A stretch of 64,000 bases of DNA from Ascidia mentula. Its lineage: Eukaryota; Chordata; Ascidiacea; Phlebobranchia; Ascidiidae. Below, one piece after another: positions 25,101 to 38,259 of the stretch. How positions within the stretch are numbered: position 1 is the stretch's first letter; each line of letters opens with the position of its first letter. Made by a program: the position numbers and the translations under genes. Under the pieces are notes generated by a model. The model was not told the DNA's origin. It saw only the letters and a program-made list of their open reading frames with translations, and did no database searches. The stretch lies in assembly GCA_947561715.1 (NCBI GenBank), contig OX387199.1:19287001-19351000 (forward strand). Direction: 5' to 3'.

Positions 25101-27794
25101 AATGGAAAATATGTTTCCATTGTTATCACAATAATTATTTAATTTATACATACAAAAACCATAACAAGCAATGTTTATGTTGCAGATTTGTCAGGATTTC
25201 TTCTCATTGGTGGCAATAATTCAAAACGAGATTGTGTAAAATGGAATGTTACCACAAAACAACATGAACATTACCCAGTATGTACATTGCTTGCTGTCAT
25301 ATGGTTTTGCTTATTTAACATATTTTCCCATAAATGTACATGCGTTTTGTATGTGCAAATTTGAAGTAAAGTTAGCAAGACAGCAAATGTCCAGTAGCAT
25401 TCAGGATTAATGCAATATTTGGCCACTGATAATTTTGTCTTAAATTTAATTGCACAAGAAAATGTAACAAACATGCCCTGGTTTAGTGTAACCTGTCAAT
25501 GACTTAACAAAATATGCTCCAGAGTGAATCATGTTTTCTGTTATATGTTTTGAGATAGAGACTTTCTTTTATTTAGAGAAACATGTAAATCACTTTGTCT
25601 TAATGTTTAGTTTCATTGTCATCAAATTTTGTTAAGAAAATGATCACAGACAGATTGAACTCCACTTCAGCCAAATTTGGTGAAAATGTTTATGTAATGG
25701 GTGGAAATGGTCCAACACAAAGTTGTGAGATGTTGAATTTGGAGGAAAGGAAAAACTGGATAAAAATTGCTGATTTATCGGAAGGTCGAAGTTGGGCTGC
25801 ATCTGCTGTTGTTGGAGGTTGGTGTGGTTATTTCTGAAATTGTTGTTTACTAAATCAGGGGCTGTTCCAGGAATAAAGGATTGGGGAAGCCCCCCTCACA
25901 TATTGTCATAGCAATAAAAATTAACGCGGTGGCAGACAAAAGGTTTTGTTAATATTTATTTCCGTTAGTTACTAGTGTGTTTTGTGTGGTGTATGACTAT
26001 CTTCTCATCTCTAAACCAACTCATTCTTGTTGCTCACCATAACTTTTGTGAGTAATACCTCAGAGAAATTTTGTGAATTCTGCCATGACTGCATTTGCGA
26101 ATTTTTTTTGTACTTCTAACAGTATTACTGACACTTTACTGACAAGTTACCAATTCATAAACAGAAAATTGTTCAACTATGTTTTTGGAAACTTGTAGTA
26201 AATATTTGGTAAATATTTAGATGTTGATCAACAATTATAACTTTTATAGACAACCTTGTTTTTACTAATTACAAACAAATTTAGATGACTTGTATCTCAC
26301 GGGTGGTCTTGGAAAGCAAGGAGCATTCTCATCAACTTTGTGTTATTCTGTACAAGAAGACAGATGGAGAAATAATTTCAACATGTTACAGCCAAGATAT
26401 GGACATGGAATGGCTTCAATTGACAGTAAAAATACATCTGAGTTCATTTTTGTATAGGACTAGCCTTATTACTGGGCCCAGTCCCAAATAGTTGGCATGC
26501 ATCTGAAACAACAACATAATTAACCAGAAACCATAAAATAAAGTTATCAGTAAATCCACGGTATTTACCCCAACAATATTCACTTTTGGACATGAAAATG
26601 TTGTGAAACGCCGACCTCAAACTTACCAGAAATGCAGGAAATATTCCATCTTTATTTTGTAGTTCTTTATGACATGAATTTTAACTTTAATATTGATTAA
26701 TTTCAATTAAAACCTTGATTTAAAGCTGATCACTTACTGGTACGTGAAAAAACGCAGACCTTACCTCAATGATTGTTACGTAACATTACAACATAATCGT
26801 GATATGACGTCACAACAAATATTAACACAAGCGATTTTTCTTCAGATGTTTTGTTTTCTGTGGGCGGAGGTGATGGCAGACAATCCTTACAATCATGTGA
26901 ATTCCGCGATGTTCGTGTTGGAACCTCCACAAGAATCGCTTCTCTCAATGAAGCAAGAGAGGGTTTAGCATGTGAAGAAATTAAAGGGAAGATCTATGCA
27001 ATTGGTTAGTGATGAAAAGTTAAGTTATAAAATTAACAGTAAGTGATTTTTTAAGAAATTTTATAAAATACAAATTCATATTCGTCACCGGTAAATGTAT
27101 CACGTGATAAATATAATGGAGTTTCCTGAAAAGAATCCTAAACATAAAAACTGGTAGATATAACTATTAAGTATTAACCTAAAAACAATAAAAAGTTTTA
27201 CTTTAAATCTGACAGGAGGTTGGAATGGTGGTGCCCTGCAAACAGTTGAAGAATACGAACCTAGAGTCAACAAATGGAAATATGTTTCTCCTCTCCTAAA
27301 ACCTCGTTGCGATCACTCTGCTTGTGTTATTGATGGGAGGATTTATGTTGTGGGTGGATCGGGGTAATAATTGATATTATGACGTCACTATAGTACACTG
27401 TTTCCCGTTTTATGTGAAAATGTAAATGTTGAGTACCGTAACTGGGACAAGTGGGATATACGATGTTATACTTGATCAACAACATGCAGAAAATGTTTGT
27501 TAAATTTAAACTTAAAACACTTTGTGTTATACAAGGTTGTATGTGTGGTTTGGTTTAGTGGTGCAGGGGTCTGCGGGTGTACGTTGGTTTGTTTTTGTTA
27601 ACTTATAATTTTTACTTAAAAAAAATGTTGTAGAAAACTTGCCTGTGTTTGTTGTGTGTCTGATTCATGAAACTGTATCATGTTTGTTTCAAAGAATCAC
27701 ATCAGTTGAAGTTTACGATCCAACCTCAGATGTTTGGAAACATGCTTTTGATCTTGACAAACCAGTTGATTATGCGACTGTTGTTGCTGTTTAA
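22141..27794 (+). CDS. BTB-BACK-Kelch protein (KLHL-like), copy 2
   Basis: Twelve exons, 542 aa: 22,141-22,202, 22,253-22,376, 23,047-23,200, 23,493-23,710, 24,002-24,145, 24,203-24,308, 25,186-25,277, 25,637-25,817, 26,285-26,425, 26,846-27,004, 27,216-27,363, 27,695-27,794. All junctions are in phase with GT-AG borders and no lesion. BTB and BACK residues match copy 1 except three (Asp/Asn, Thr/Arg, Gly/Glu). Kelch loops carry private residues: GGN after blade strand d of the second Kelch exon, GRSWA, GGLGK, GGGDG, AREGLA, GGWNGGAL (one codon shorter), PRCDH, PVDYA. Expected to bind cullin-3 through BTB/BACK; target unknown. Confidence 0.88.
24318..24721. mobile_element. MITE type 2 in KLHL intron 6, unit 2
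   Basis: Orthologous to 6497-6893; the centre is a few bases longer (ACATCGATCTGCAG where unit 1 has ACTGCAG). Confidence 0.78.
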
Positions 27795-30046
27795 TATGTT
27801 TCCATATTTGGGTGTAATATTTAACTGAGATTGATCATCGGAATAAATGTTTTTATCCAAAATATCGTCTTTACCAATTGTTTCTCCTTTAACATCACTT
27901 TCTGAGTGATATATTTTTTAATAAACGTCACTATAAATTTGTGTATCAGTGTCTTCCATTTGTTGTGATATGGAAATAGTAATTATCCACGAAATAATTC
28001 CAATATTCCATTTGTTGTTTTCCAATTCAATCCTTACTTGATTCCTTGCAACCATAAAATTATGACATTGTTCAAACACTGGATGATAGAATTGTTTTTT
28101 CCTCAATACTCGTGTTATAATTTTATTTTTTAATTACTTCATCTTCATATTATAAGTGACAAATAATTTACTGTGAGTTAACGACGACTCGTGAATTTGT
28201 GTCATTTCTGCGCCTGCCTTGTCACGTGTGTGTGTGCTTGTTTGTTTCTTACTGAATGCATTCTGGCTCTGCTGCCAATTCATCTTTCAGAAACATCGTT
28301 TGAGTCGTGTTTCGCGCAGTTTATATGAAGAAGACTGGAGCGATTTTCACGTTAAACGGAATTCTTCTAAAGCGCAATGTGCACTTTTGCCTAAATACAA
28401 AATCACACGCACCGTTTGTAATTTCGCTGTAGCGACTTAATTCTATTCTAATGCCGTTATTTGTGAAATAAATTTCCCAATGTTTGTTTCGTACAATTCA
28501 AGTTTCGTGCATATATCCTCATGGCAATGTTCAATTCCAAGTGCACTTGTTAAAAGTTTGGTGAAACAAATTTAATGTAGGATTCGGTTCGATTCCGAAT
28601 AAATAATAACCTCGTTTTCTGGCTGATTACCTCAGGTTTGAACTAAGTTGGCTGCATTTACTATTAACATTTACCCCAACACTCAAACATAGCCAAGGTA
28701 TCTTTTCCTATATTGCTATAATGTATACATTATTAAGTCGTGTTATTCAAATCGCTAGTCCGACATATAAAAAGACACCTATTATAGAGTCGTGTCGGCG
28801 ATGCCTTTAAACTTTTTATCGTACAGTGAGCAACTAGATAACCTTCCTTGGGATTTGTCATTAGACTGCATCAGGTGCTTTCCTATAAACCGTAGACTTT
28901 TCCACAAACTTACTCTCATATTTCAACATGCTTCTATTGGATGGGAAGCGTTAAATACACATGTTTAGGTTTCGACCAAAAGGCTTTGCTTTTTAAGTTA
29001 CTGATCTGAAAGTCCAGTGGACAATTTAACAAACACAATGGAGAAAACCACTCCATTAAAATTTACTTTATCGAAAAACGTCAACCGGTTTTGGGAATCT
29101 TTAATATGAACAATATTGCCCATATAGGCTAGCTGATGTAAAATTTGCATGGTGGAAGTTTCGATCCTCAATAATTCTCAATCCACAATAAACGAATATA
29201 GGCGTGGTTGTATAAAAATTAATACATTGTTGTGTTACCATATAACCTCAGTATTGTCTCTCCAGGCCAGGGAATAATGTGGTCCTCGGCGTTTGGCGAC
29301 AATGGTACGCGGGTAAAATATTCCTGTGTATTGCTTTGTTCGCAATGTACATAAGGTGTTTCCAAGTCTACCTCGTGTTCAAATACTTCGGGCCCAAGGT
29401 GTACATGATGAGGAGAATGGTGAGTTGGAACGGATATTTTTATCTTGTGTTAGCTGCAGACATATGGCCACTGTTTCGACCTGTCAGGTCACATCAGTGC
29501 AGCTTGGTTTAAAGTTTTGACGGCAAGATCGTCCATAATCACATCAAGGTCGAAAGCGTGGCCTTCTGACGGCCGCTCACATAATTCATATCATTTTCAT
29601 GTTTATATATTTTTAACTTCGAACAGACGTTGTTAAGGAGCACGTGTGTCTTGCGCAAGTTTGTTACTTAGCATTCGTCAACAGTCGTTAAAAACACGGG
29701 TCTCCTATGCATAGACCACGACGAAGACACCGCACAAACCAGTCGAACAATAACAGGATGCGCAGAATCTACATTTCCGATTGACAAATTCGTGCGATGT
29801 TTTCTGCACATAGGGCGTGAAACAAAAACATTCCGGACCTGCTAGGGCGAAACAAGAAAAACGTTGTAAACAACGGAAGACTAAAAGCAATTGAAAAAAA
29901 TGATAGCCAGAGAACTTAGCATTTTGTCAACAGCAATAATTTTTTAGGCTTTTATCGCTTCTTCGACATCTGCTTAAACTTCCTCATCGTTTGTGCCACA
30001 CGCAAAAAACGTTTCGCATAGCAAAGCAGGATCGCCCTACTGCGCT
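27795..30046. other. Spacer between KLHL and SLC1, unit 2
   Basis: Homologous to 9976-12,203. KLHL AATAAA near 27,842 and the partial MITE type 2 relative near 29,456. No exon supported. Confidence 0.5.
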
Positions 30047-30243
30047 GGCCACAATATACCCCGTAAAGCCACTGAGCTCCTGTATAGCTCTCAGTTGGTA
30101 GAGCGTTGGGCCTGGTTAGCCCAGGGTCCAGAGTTCAAACCTCATCGGGAGCTTGATTTTTCAGATCTCGCTCTGACTTGTCGGGAAAAGTGGCTGATCC
30201 AGCTTGGCTGCAATGCCTTGGCTGCGAAGCCTTGTGAACCATA
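30047..30243 (+). mobile_element. tRNA-derived SINE, unit 2
   Basis: Orthologue of the SINE at 12,204-12,400, including the same insertion in the D-arm, so it was inserted before the unit duplicated. Confidence 0.8.
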
Positions 30244-30279
30244 TAACATAATAATATATCCGAAATTCTTTCTATTCAG

Positions 30280-32325
30280 GAACTTGTTTCCGATAAAACT
30301 TGGTGGAAGCGTGGTTTCGAGTTGTAAGTAATTCCAAGCTAAGTTTTTGCTTAGAAAAGACAAAATACAATATTTTCAGGACACGACAAAAGTAATCTTG
30401 GTCAAACAACCTTCCAACAGTTCTTTCAATTCCTTATCAAATTTCACCACAAAAACGATCAAAACGTTAGAAACTACAAACGGATCAAATGCTTTGGGTA
30501 TTTCCACAAAAAAAACTATGAAATTATGAAACATATTCACTCATGTTTTTGAAGGTTTGATAACATTTTGCGTCATGTTGGGAATCGCACTTGGAAAACG
30601 AAAGAAACCTGAAGAGGAAATTTTAAATCGTTTCTTTAACGAACTTTTCAATGTTTTCATGGTCATTATGATGAACATTATGTGGTAAAAGAAATATTCT
30701 GTTTCATCATTGCTCATCGGCTGTTGTTACACAAAAAGCAACAACCAAGTTTTGCCTTATGATAGAAAAACAGTAATTGAAGTAAAGTGGTAACAAACAG
30801 TCTGCTGATGTCGATGAAAAATAATATCTAAATACAACTTAGGTATTCACCGATTGGAATTTGCAGTCTGATAGCCGGAAACTTACTCCAAGTTGGTGAC
30901 ATGCTTTTCACAATGAGGACCCTCGGTCTTTACTAGGTGAGGATGCCGACCTCTGTAGAACGCACTCCTCAACTTTTTTGTTTTCCAGACCACTGTTATC
31001 ATCGGCCTTTTGATACAATCCATGTTGGTTTATTCCGCTATATACTGGATTGCTACCAGAAAAAATCCGCTTAGATTGTACACAAGCTCTCTTCAAGCAA
31101 TTCTAACCATGATCGGGACAACTTCAAGGTGAGAATGCGATCATAGATATTAGAAACATAAAATGTCGTGAAATCTTGCTGTGATTGAATTGACTTGAAG
31201 ACATTTTGATATTATTGTTGAGATGTCGATATTATTTGTGTTGATATTATAACCGTTTGTCGGCAAATTTTTCCTTCATGAACTCTTAAAATAATTGGAA
31301 TGTATCAATGCATTACTGTTAACCTTACATTCATGAAGCGATTTTTTATGGCACCAGTTTCTTTCGTGTACAGTTGCAAACCCCCCTTATACTAGGTTTT
31401 CTTGTAACCACAGTGCCGCAACCTTACCTGTCACCATGCATTGCACGGAAGAAAACCTGAAGATCGACAAGCGATTCACTCGTCTTGTTCTTCCTCTCGG
31501 AGCCACAATTAACATGGACGGGACAGCTCTGTTCCAAAGCGTTGTGGCAGTTACCGTAGCTCAACTTAACGGGATTTCACTATCAGTGGGTCAAATCCTC
31601 ACCGTCTGGTACGTGTGTTTACACGCGAAATACATGCTTCATTATGATTATTTTCCCGACATTAACTGTGAAAACGGCACATGAAACAAACAATTAATGC
31701 AAGCAGAAATTCGGTCGTTTGATTTAAATACGTGGTGCTGGTTTAACTGACAATATTGACTAAAGTGCACGTCTTACTCATTTACGTCCATAATACTGAT
31801 GACGGTGATTGTATAGTCACCACAAAGTGGAAGTCTTTGCTTGGCCGTTTGTTTCGGCAAAGTCGTCTGAAAACCTTTTAGGTCGAAACATTGGCCATCT
31901 GTTTGCAGCATACACAGAGTCCGTAATACTGGTGTTAATGTTTCCGCGGCGAAATCCTCACTCAGTTGTCCTATCTTTAAGCATCACAGGTTCATTGGCG
32001 TCGGTTGGTGCAGCAGCCATTCCAGGTAGCGGTATTGTGGTCGTGCTTTTCGTCCTTCAATCAGTCGGGTTACCGGTGGAAACCATTGGGTTACTTTATA
32101 CAATCGACTGGTTTTTGTAAGTATTTACTCGTTAAAGTGTTAGTATGCAATTCTATACGTTTTTTCGTAATTATTATAAGAGAACGGATTCGTGGCATTG
32201 TAAACATTCTTGGTGACGTCACTGGAGTTTTCGTCATTTCTAATCTAAATCGGGACATTGCTGACGTCAACAATGAGCTGCTTGTAGCATTGGGTGAAGA
32301 TGAGGATCGAGAGAGTGGCTTGTGA
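30280..32325 (+). pseudogene. SLC1-family amino acid transporter, C-terminal half, copy 2 (nonsense and frameshift)
   Basis: Exons 30,280-30,323, 30,380-30,497, 30,555-30,684, 30,843-30,936, 30,989-31,128, 31,414-31,608, 31,982-32,116, 32,181-32,325. Same domain content as copy 1, ending at a TGA. Lesions differ: a 1-bp insertion in the first exon (CCGATAAAACTTGG against CCGAAAAACTTGG) and TAG at 30,934-30,936 where copy 1 has TTG. The exon that is frameshifted in copy 1 is intact here (RKNPLRLYTSSLQAILTMIG). Signature [11 protein letters not shown] is kept. N-terminal exons not found. Confidence 0.8.
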
Positions 32326-32956
32326 CCAAAAACCTGATCAAGGAAGAATGGGTGTTTGGTTATTTTGTCTCTGATTCAACGTGTGGTGAAATTCCACAGC
32401 CAACATAAATGTATTTTGTTCTTCATATCTAAATTACTGCGTATCGGAAAAAATGTCATAAACCTACAGGAATATGTCAGTTCCGCTTTTGTGGCGACCG
32501 ATCGTATATATGCTTACTTGTCGGATATACAAAAATACTTGTGGCAGACGATCAGCGTCATGGAGATCTTTCAACAGAAATGTTAATTTCGCCTTAATGA
32601 CACTCACACCTCACTTTATACCCTGTATACTGTTTTTTATCGCGCTAGTGGTTTTATTGTTAATCCCAGAGTTTCCTTCAGAACTGACTTTTACATTAGG
32701 CCCTGTTTGAAATATATACGTGATGAAGTGTTTCCTGGCTTCATTCATCTGGTGACATAACACAAACAATGTAACAAAAATGCGTAAAAGGCGATCTTGC
32801 ATTAACACTGGCAGCCAACAAGATTGTTTTAGCGTTTGGTGACAAATCGGCCTATGTTAAGTCATAGTTCTTTTGCCTTGAATTGAATAACTCTAACGTC
32901 GTTCATGTCAGAAGTGCAAAAAAGCATGAAACAGTGTGAATACAAAACAACTGAGG

Positions 32957-33141
32957 TTTCAGGCTTGGCAGCCCAGCCAATGGAGCCCAGCTGGATCAGC
33001 CACTTTTTCCTGACAAGTCGATGCAAGATTTGAAAAATCAAGTTCTCGGTGAGGTTTGAACTCTCGACCCTGGGCTAACCAGGCCCAACGCTCTACCAAC
33101 TGAGCTACAGGAGCTCAGGGGTTTCACGGGGTATATTGCAA
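32957..33141 (-). mobile_element. tRNA-derived SINE, minus strand, private to unit 2
   Basis: Reverse complement shows the head CTGTAGCTCAGTTGGTAGAG, the CCTGGTTAGCCCAGG anticodon arm, GTTCAAACCTC and the ACTTGTCAGGAAAAAGTGGC tail. The tRNA-like D-arm is intact here. Unit 1 has no copy at the matching place, so it was inserted after the units separated. Confidence 0.82.
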
Positions 33142-33312
33142 TGGCGTATGATCGCTTACGTACAAAATGTAATAGGCCGAAACCGGCGTTTGGATACCGC
33201 TACACACATGAAGTACTTGTGAATGAAACTCGTCCTTTTTTGTATGAAAAAACGGAGGTGAAATAAAACGTTTTACAAAATATAGGTTTAAAAACAAAAC
33301 GAATTTCTGAGT

Positions 33313-33405
33313 ATAAACAGACTGGCCCATATTGTTATTAACACTGTCATGTTAAAATAAGACGTTTCGACAAAAACTTATGTCATCATCAGTTTCAAAA
33401 CGAAT
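33313..33405. mobile_element. Short transposon-end fragment
   Basis: Absent from unit 1. Contains CTGGCCCATATTG, then TAAGACGTTTCGACAAAAACTT and a CATCATCAGT motif. A related stretch lies at 59,608-59,690 (CTGGCCCATATTG ... TAGACGTTTCGGCAAAAAATT ... CATCGTCAGT), so this is a dispersed repeat. Confidence 0.55.
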
Positions 33406-34267
33406 TTGTTTCAGAAAATTTGTGTGATTAAGTACCGGATGATCGCTAGCGTGCAAAGTGTAATATCCCGAAACCAGCGTGAACAGCAGAACCGAAAATT
33501 TGTCATGTCACGTTACGGATGTATTTGCACTATACGTATATACGTCACGTACGGTATTGAACGTGCATCCGAGACGCAGCCAACTTTATGAAAAGCGAAC
33601 CCACCAGCTTATGTCTTCTAAATTCGCGTATGTCACCCTTATCCGAGGCAACCACGAGCTTTCTCCTAAGAAACAAGAAAGTTATTGATGGTTGCGTAAA
33701 ACGCTGGTCAGAATGGTTAATATGGGACTTACCATAGGAACGCAGTTAGACCAGAGCGGTTGCCGATCGAAGTGAAAGGTAGTAATATTCACCGAAACGT
33801 GAGATGCAGCGGCAGCAACAACTTTTTAAAAAGAAGTGCATCATTATAATTAACGGAAAAAGGGCGGTCATTGGCCAGGTGTAGTTACTAATTTCTTGGC
33901 TTCATACAGCATTGCGTGTGACCTGCTTGCGTACTTAACAAGACCACAAACCGCTGTTTTGCATATCTCGTGTAAATAACAACGATCATGGTGTAAGTAA
34001 ACCTTTTCCAACAGAAAAAAACATTGTTATACTTGTCCGTTATTACAGCAACCGACTCAAGATTGTTTTGTACTTGTGGCAATTTGGATTGAACAATTGA
34101 GAAGCATGCGTTGAAACGGGCAAACTCACTTGTTGATAGATCGACTTACTTGTTGATAGATGTTTTATATTACGAAGAAAATTTTGTTTCTCGTTACATT
34201 TTTTGATTTTCTTGAATGTCAGCACAGGTACAACGTTAACTTAAAGTCGATTGATTGTTGCCGAGAC

Positions 34268-37200
34268 ATGAAAATCTTGTGTTTTTTTGTCGTGTATTTC
34301 CTGCTAGACAACCGCAATTTTGCTCTAGGTAAGTTGCACTTAATCCCACAATGGCGCCAATTATTGTGTCTCAAAGCTGTGCACCGCAAACTGTGTTCAA
34401 ATTATTTCGCGGGACTGCGAATTTGTGCGATTGAATTTAAATGATTTTTTTTTATCATTTCAATTATATGGCAACCGCAATGTGAGGGATACATCTCCAC
34501 TTAGGATGTACCTGTGTTTAAAATTCGTTCTCAATATTTGATGGGCTATTACAGAGAAATCTTGAGTATAGAAAACCGAAATAAATCAAATGTTTTTGTG
34601 AACTGTGGGTTTTTGAAACAAAACGCTTTGGTGCGTAAACGGTTTCGTTTCGTTCGTCTTTTTTAGTGGATTCCAAGATATAAGGATGCTTATTTTTTGC
34701 CTCTTTGAATAGTTGCACAAATAAATATTTTACTTTTAGCAGGGACATGCAGCGGCAGCGTAAATGTGGGCGACAACAAACGGAGCGATTCAAAATACAT
34801 CACGGTCATTTTCGAGAAAGCGTTCTGTCAAATTCCGTCGCTTATCGAGACGGCAGTTTTTGGGGAATCTGTGTATACAGACACTTTTCAAGCTGAAGTA
34901 AACGCCACTGGCAAATGCGGCTTTGCTGCAGTGGTGACCAAAGGCGAACTTCCGCCGACCTGGTGGCAAACAGGGGTGGTTCTTAACTGGACTGCTAGGT
35001 TTGGTGAGTAACTTATGCGTTAAATGGACGGTTTGGTTTTAAGAGTTTACTTTTCTACAGAGTTGCCTTCGGGTAAAAACGGGTCGACGACGACTCCACA
35101 ATTTAAGGTAGCCGGGTGCGGCCAAGCTAACTCAACATGTTCTGGTAAGATTTCTGGGAAGAATGCGTTACTGCAAATTTAGCTATACATAGTCATAACT
35201 TAACTTCTTCCGCCTTATTGTCATAGCATTAGATAGTTTCGACAACAGTTGACATCATAGACGACAAATCCACTTTTTAGTCGGGTGCTTTGCCCGCGGC
35301 AGACGAAATAGCGATGATTTGTAATTGTTTGAACTAATTTTAGACGGTCTGGTTTGCGAGGCAAAGCAACGTGGATGTCCCGAGAACTCGTCGTGGAACA
35401 GTTCAGCCTGTGTTTGTCTTTCAGGATTTGCCATGAACGGTTCAACGTGCCAAGGTAACATTTAAAACAGCAGAAAACAAATGTTCAGCCTTAGAGGTTT
35501 TGTGCTTGCTGAATTAACATCAATTTTGTCTTAATCCTTTTAAAATATTTATGGGTTAATATTCGGACTCGACAATCCTGACATAGGAGAGAATTGGGGT
35601 TCTTAATCCCGCCAATTCTAATAAACCCACAAGGGGAAATAAGGAATATGTACATGCGCATATAGGTCTTCAATGCCTGTAATTTGTTTTGTGTTCTGTT
35701 GCCAACCTTATGGAAAACAATGATAAAGTTGTAAGGAATTACGTATAGAGACAACTCCATAATTTCGTCAGGCCCACATATTCATCCCCCACAGCAAGTC
35801 ACAGCCGCCATTCCTTCACACGAAGGAATGTGAAACTGCACAGTTGCGGTTGAGACCATAATAGGGAAATCATCATGATGTAGTAGCGTTACGCCCTGAC
35901 GTTGGTGCGATGGCCTAATCACACATATTTAGACAACAACGTTGTTATGAGTGTGAAAATTTAACTTTCTTGACCTTCCGTTTAGTGGGTTCTAAAATTT
36001 TATTGTTTCGTTCGCTGTCTGTAGCCAAATATTTCATGTTTTATTCAATAGTCACTTTATCCAATACGTTCTTTCACAGATATCAACGAGTGCTCATCGG
36101 GTACTCACATTTGCAACGAAAACGCCACATGCACAAATCGTAAAGGTTCGTTTTCCTGTTCATGCAAGACTGGCTTCAGTGGAGACGGTGTCGCTTGTGT
36201 TGGTAAGTCCCTGCATAGATTTGCATATCACTGTATATTCACGTGTTGGGTTTTCTACAGACATTAACGAGTGCCAAAACTCACCAAGCATTTGTCAATT
36301 GCATGCGACATGCTCCAACACCGTCGGGAGTTATTCTTGCCAGTGTCAAACTGGTTTCACTGAAATGGGATCTCAGTGCACAGGTACAAACTGTTTATAT
36401 TATAAGGCCGCAGCGATATTTTACCTTTGCGTAATTATAACGTTCTCTGACTATTATGTTTCATGGGTTTTAAATGTAGTTTAGTATGCGTTGAAACTCT
36501 TTCTCTGTGCTAAGGTAAACGGAAACGCTTACTATGTTTTCATGCCCAAATTTGATAAAAAGTTTAAAATTGTATGATTTTAGTGGGTAAAATGGTATCG
36601 ATGCGACACACTACTGGTTTCGCGTTAAGGTAACGTTATGCGATAACGCAATTTACTGCTTTGGCTGCAAGTTCAAGATAAAAACTTACATTTTGTTCTG
36701 TTACCTTGTTTTGTAGTGCCAAAAAAAAGTTGACAATTCATTTGATTGATTTAAAGGTTTAGTCCTTACCAAAAAAAGGTGTTTGTATTGACAGGGGACC
36801 AGTTGCAAGACGAAAAAATAATCGTATCATTGTAAATTTTGTACAATGAGTCTTATACGTTTCAGATGTTGACGAATGCTCAGATGGATCGCACAACTGT
36901 CATCAACACGCTTCGTGTACCAATGGACTCGGTACATACTCTTGCTATTGCAAGTCCGGCTTTACAGGAAATGGTCGCGACTGCAGTGGTAAGACTAACA
37001 TTACAAAATATCACGATGCTATTTGTGAACTAGAGCAAACAAATTTGCGTTTATCCATAAAAATCTACTTCCCTATTCAATGTATAGTTATGGATGTAAG
37101 TTGCTTAAATGATTTTGAATAATGCACTTCCATGGACGTACAGTCTTTGTACAATAAATTGACTACCACGCTGTGAAATTATATCATAATTTAGAGGAGA

Positions 37201-37558
37201 CCAGCATACAATACGTTTCTCTTCCTCGAATGCCCTGACATTAATAGAGACGTATTAACACCATGTGGTTGAATTGAAATGGCAATAACATTTGAAGCGA
37301 AATGAGGATATTAGAAAAGGAAATGTCACCGTCTACGATTGAGTGAAATGGGGTTGTTGTTGGGTCAAGCGCGGACATAGCATGTGAACCCTGATATTGT
37401 GTCTTTCAGACTTAAACGAATGCATGATGAACAACCACGGTTGTCACGATAACGCCACATGCGTCAACACACAAGGAAACTACACTTGCGTCTGCCTTGA
37501 CGGCTTTGCAGGAAATGGAACATACTGTGAAGGTGGGAAGGGTTTTGTAGCTAACTGA
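34268..37558 (+). CDS. H-lectin/EGF gene C: secreted H-type-lectin-like plus EGF protein (intact copy)
   Basis: Eight exons give 344 aa: 34,268-34,328, 34,743-35,003, 35,061-35,144, 35,344-35,454, 36,080-36,202, 36,261-36,383, 36,866-36,988, 37,410-37,558; stop 37,556-37,558, AATAAA 37,598. Residues 1-20 are a signal peptide (MKILCFFVVYFLL). Residues ~21-107 resemble the H-type lectin fold of snail agglutinins: SGSVNVGD start, Cys-Gln-Ile-Pro before a strand, EVNATGKCGFAAVV, and the last strand VVLNWTARFG. A short linker, one EGF-like module with Asn-Ser-Ser sites and four calcium-binding EGFs (DINEC, DINEC, DVDEC, DLNEC) follow. All internal introns are phase 1. H-type lectins of known function bind GalNAc; the ligand here is unknown. 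No lesion seen; this is the only complete copy in the window. Confidence 0.75.
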
Positions 37559-37964
37559 GGAATTTGGGCGAAGTTTTTCATTAAATTGAACTAACGAAAT
37601 AAAAAGTGGTCCTTGTGAGGTTGGTGTGGCCATTGGTATATGTGGTGACGCTATTTTACCACAAATATTATACCGGATACACCACGGGATGCCAAGGGGA
37701 TTGTTTATCCTCCATGCAGTTAAATTTGTCACTGTCTTTAATTTGTCACTGTGATTCAATGCATCTGAATCCTGGTACACTCTTCTGAGTCCTGGATCAG
37801 GAATTGGTGTCCATATGCATCAAACACATTCAAAATTATAAAAATTTATTAGATGAGTCGGCAAATATATGCCAAACTTATCAGACTGTGCACACAAATT
37901 CCATACAACTAACCGAATATTTTACCAACGTGTGCAATAACTTGTGCTTATGGACGTAAATTAA

Positions 37965-38259
37965 TTTGACCGACAATCGCACACTTGCCATGCTAACGCA
38001 ACTTGCCTGAACCTGCATGGAAGATTCCGATTCTCCTGCTGCCAAAGACAGCTTGGAGACGGGCATAACTGCTACGGTGAGACGACAGATATCAACCACC
38101 AAAAAACCTCTCTATGACGAACGCGAGACTGATGATGCGACGTCACCGTTTCATGTGATAATTTTGTTAACAACCACATTTACTGGCAATCTTTATCACA
38201 AAAAGACTGGTACTGGTGTTGCCAATTTGCCTTCAGGTGTTGTTTGTATAATTTACTAA
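37965..38259 (+). pseudogene. Relic fifth EGF exon, unit 3
   Basis: Same relic as in the other units. An extra A in the run at 38,101-38,106 shifts the frame relative to units 1 and 2. Confidence 0.45.

Larger units (their letters stand above)
32326..34267. other. Spacer with two private insertions, unit 2
   Basis: Homologous to 14,493-16,171 apart from a SINE (32,957-33,141) and a short transposon-like fragment (~33,313-33,405) absent from unit 1. An ORF at 32,474-32,710 ends in a hydrophobic segment but has no recognisable domain and is broken in unit 1. Confidence 0.5.

Noticed and set aside
32474-32710. Possible small membrane protein in unit 2
   Set aside because: Only one hydrophobic stretch, no family match, and the same frame is broken in unit 1.
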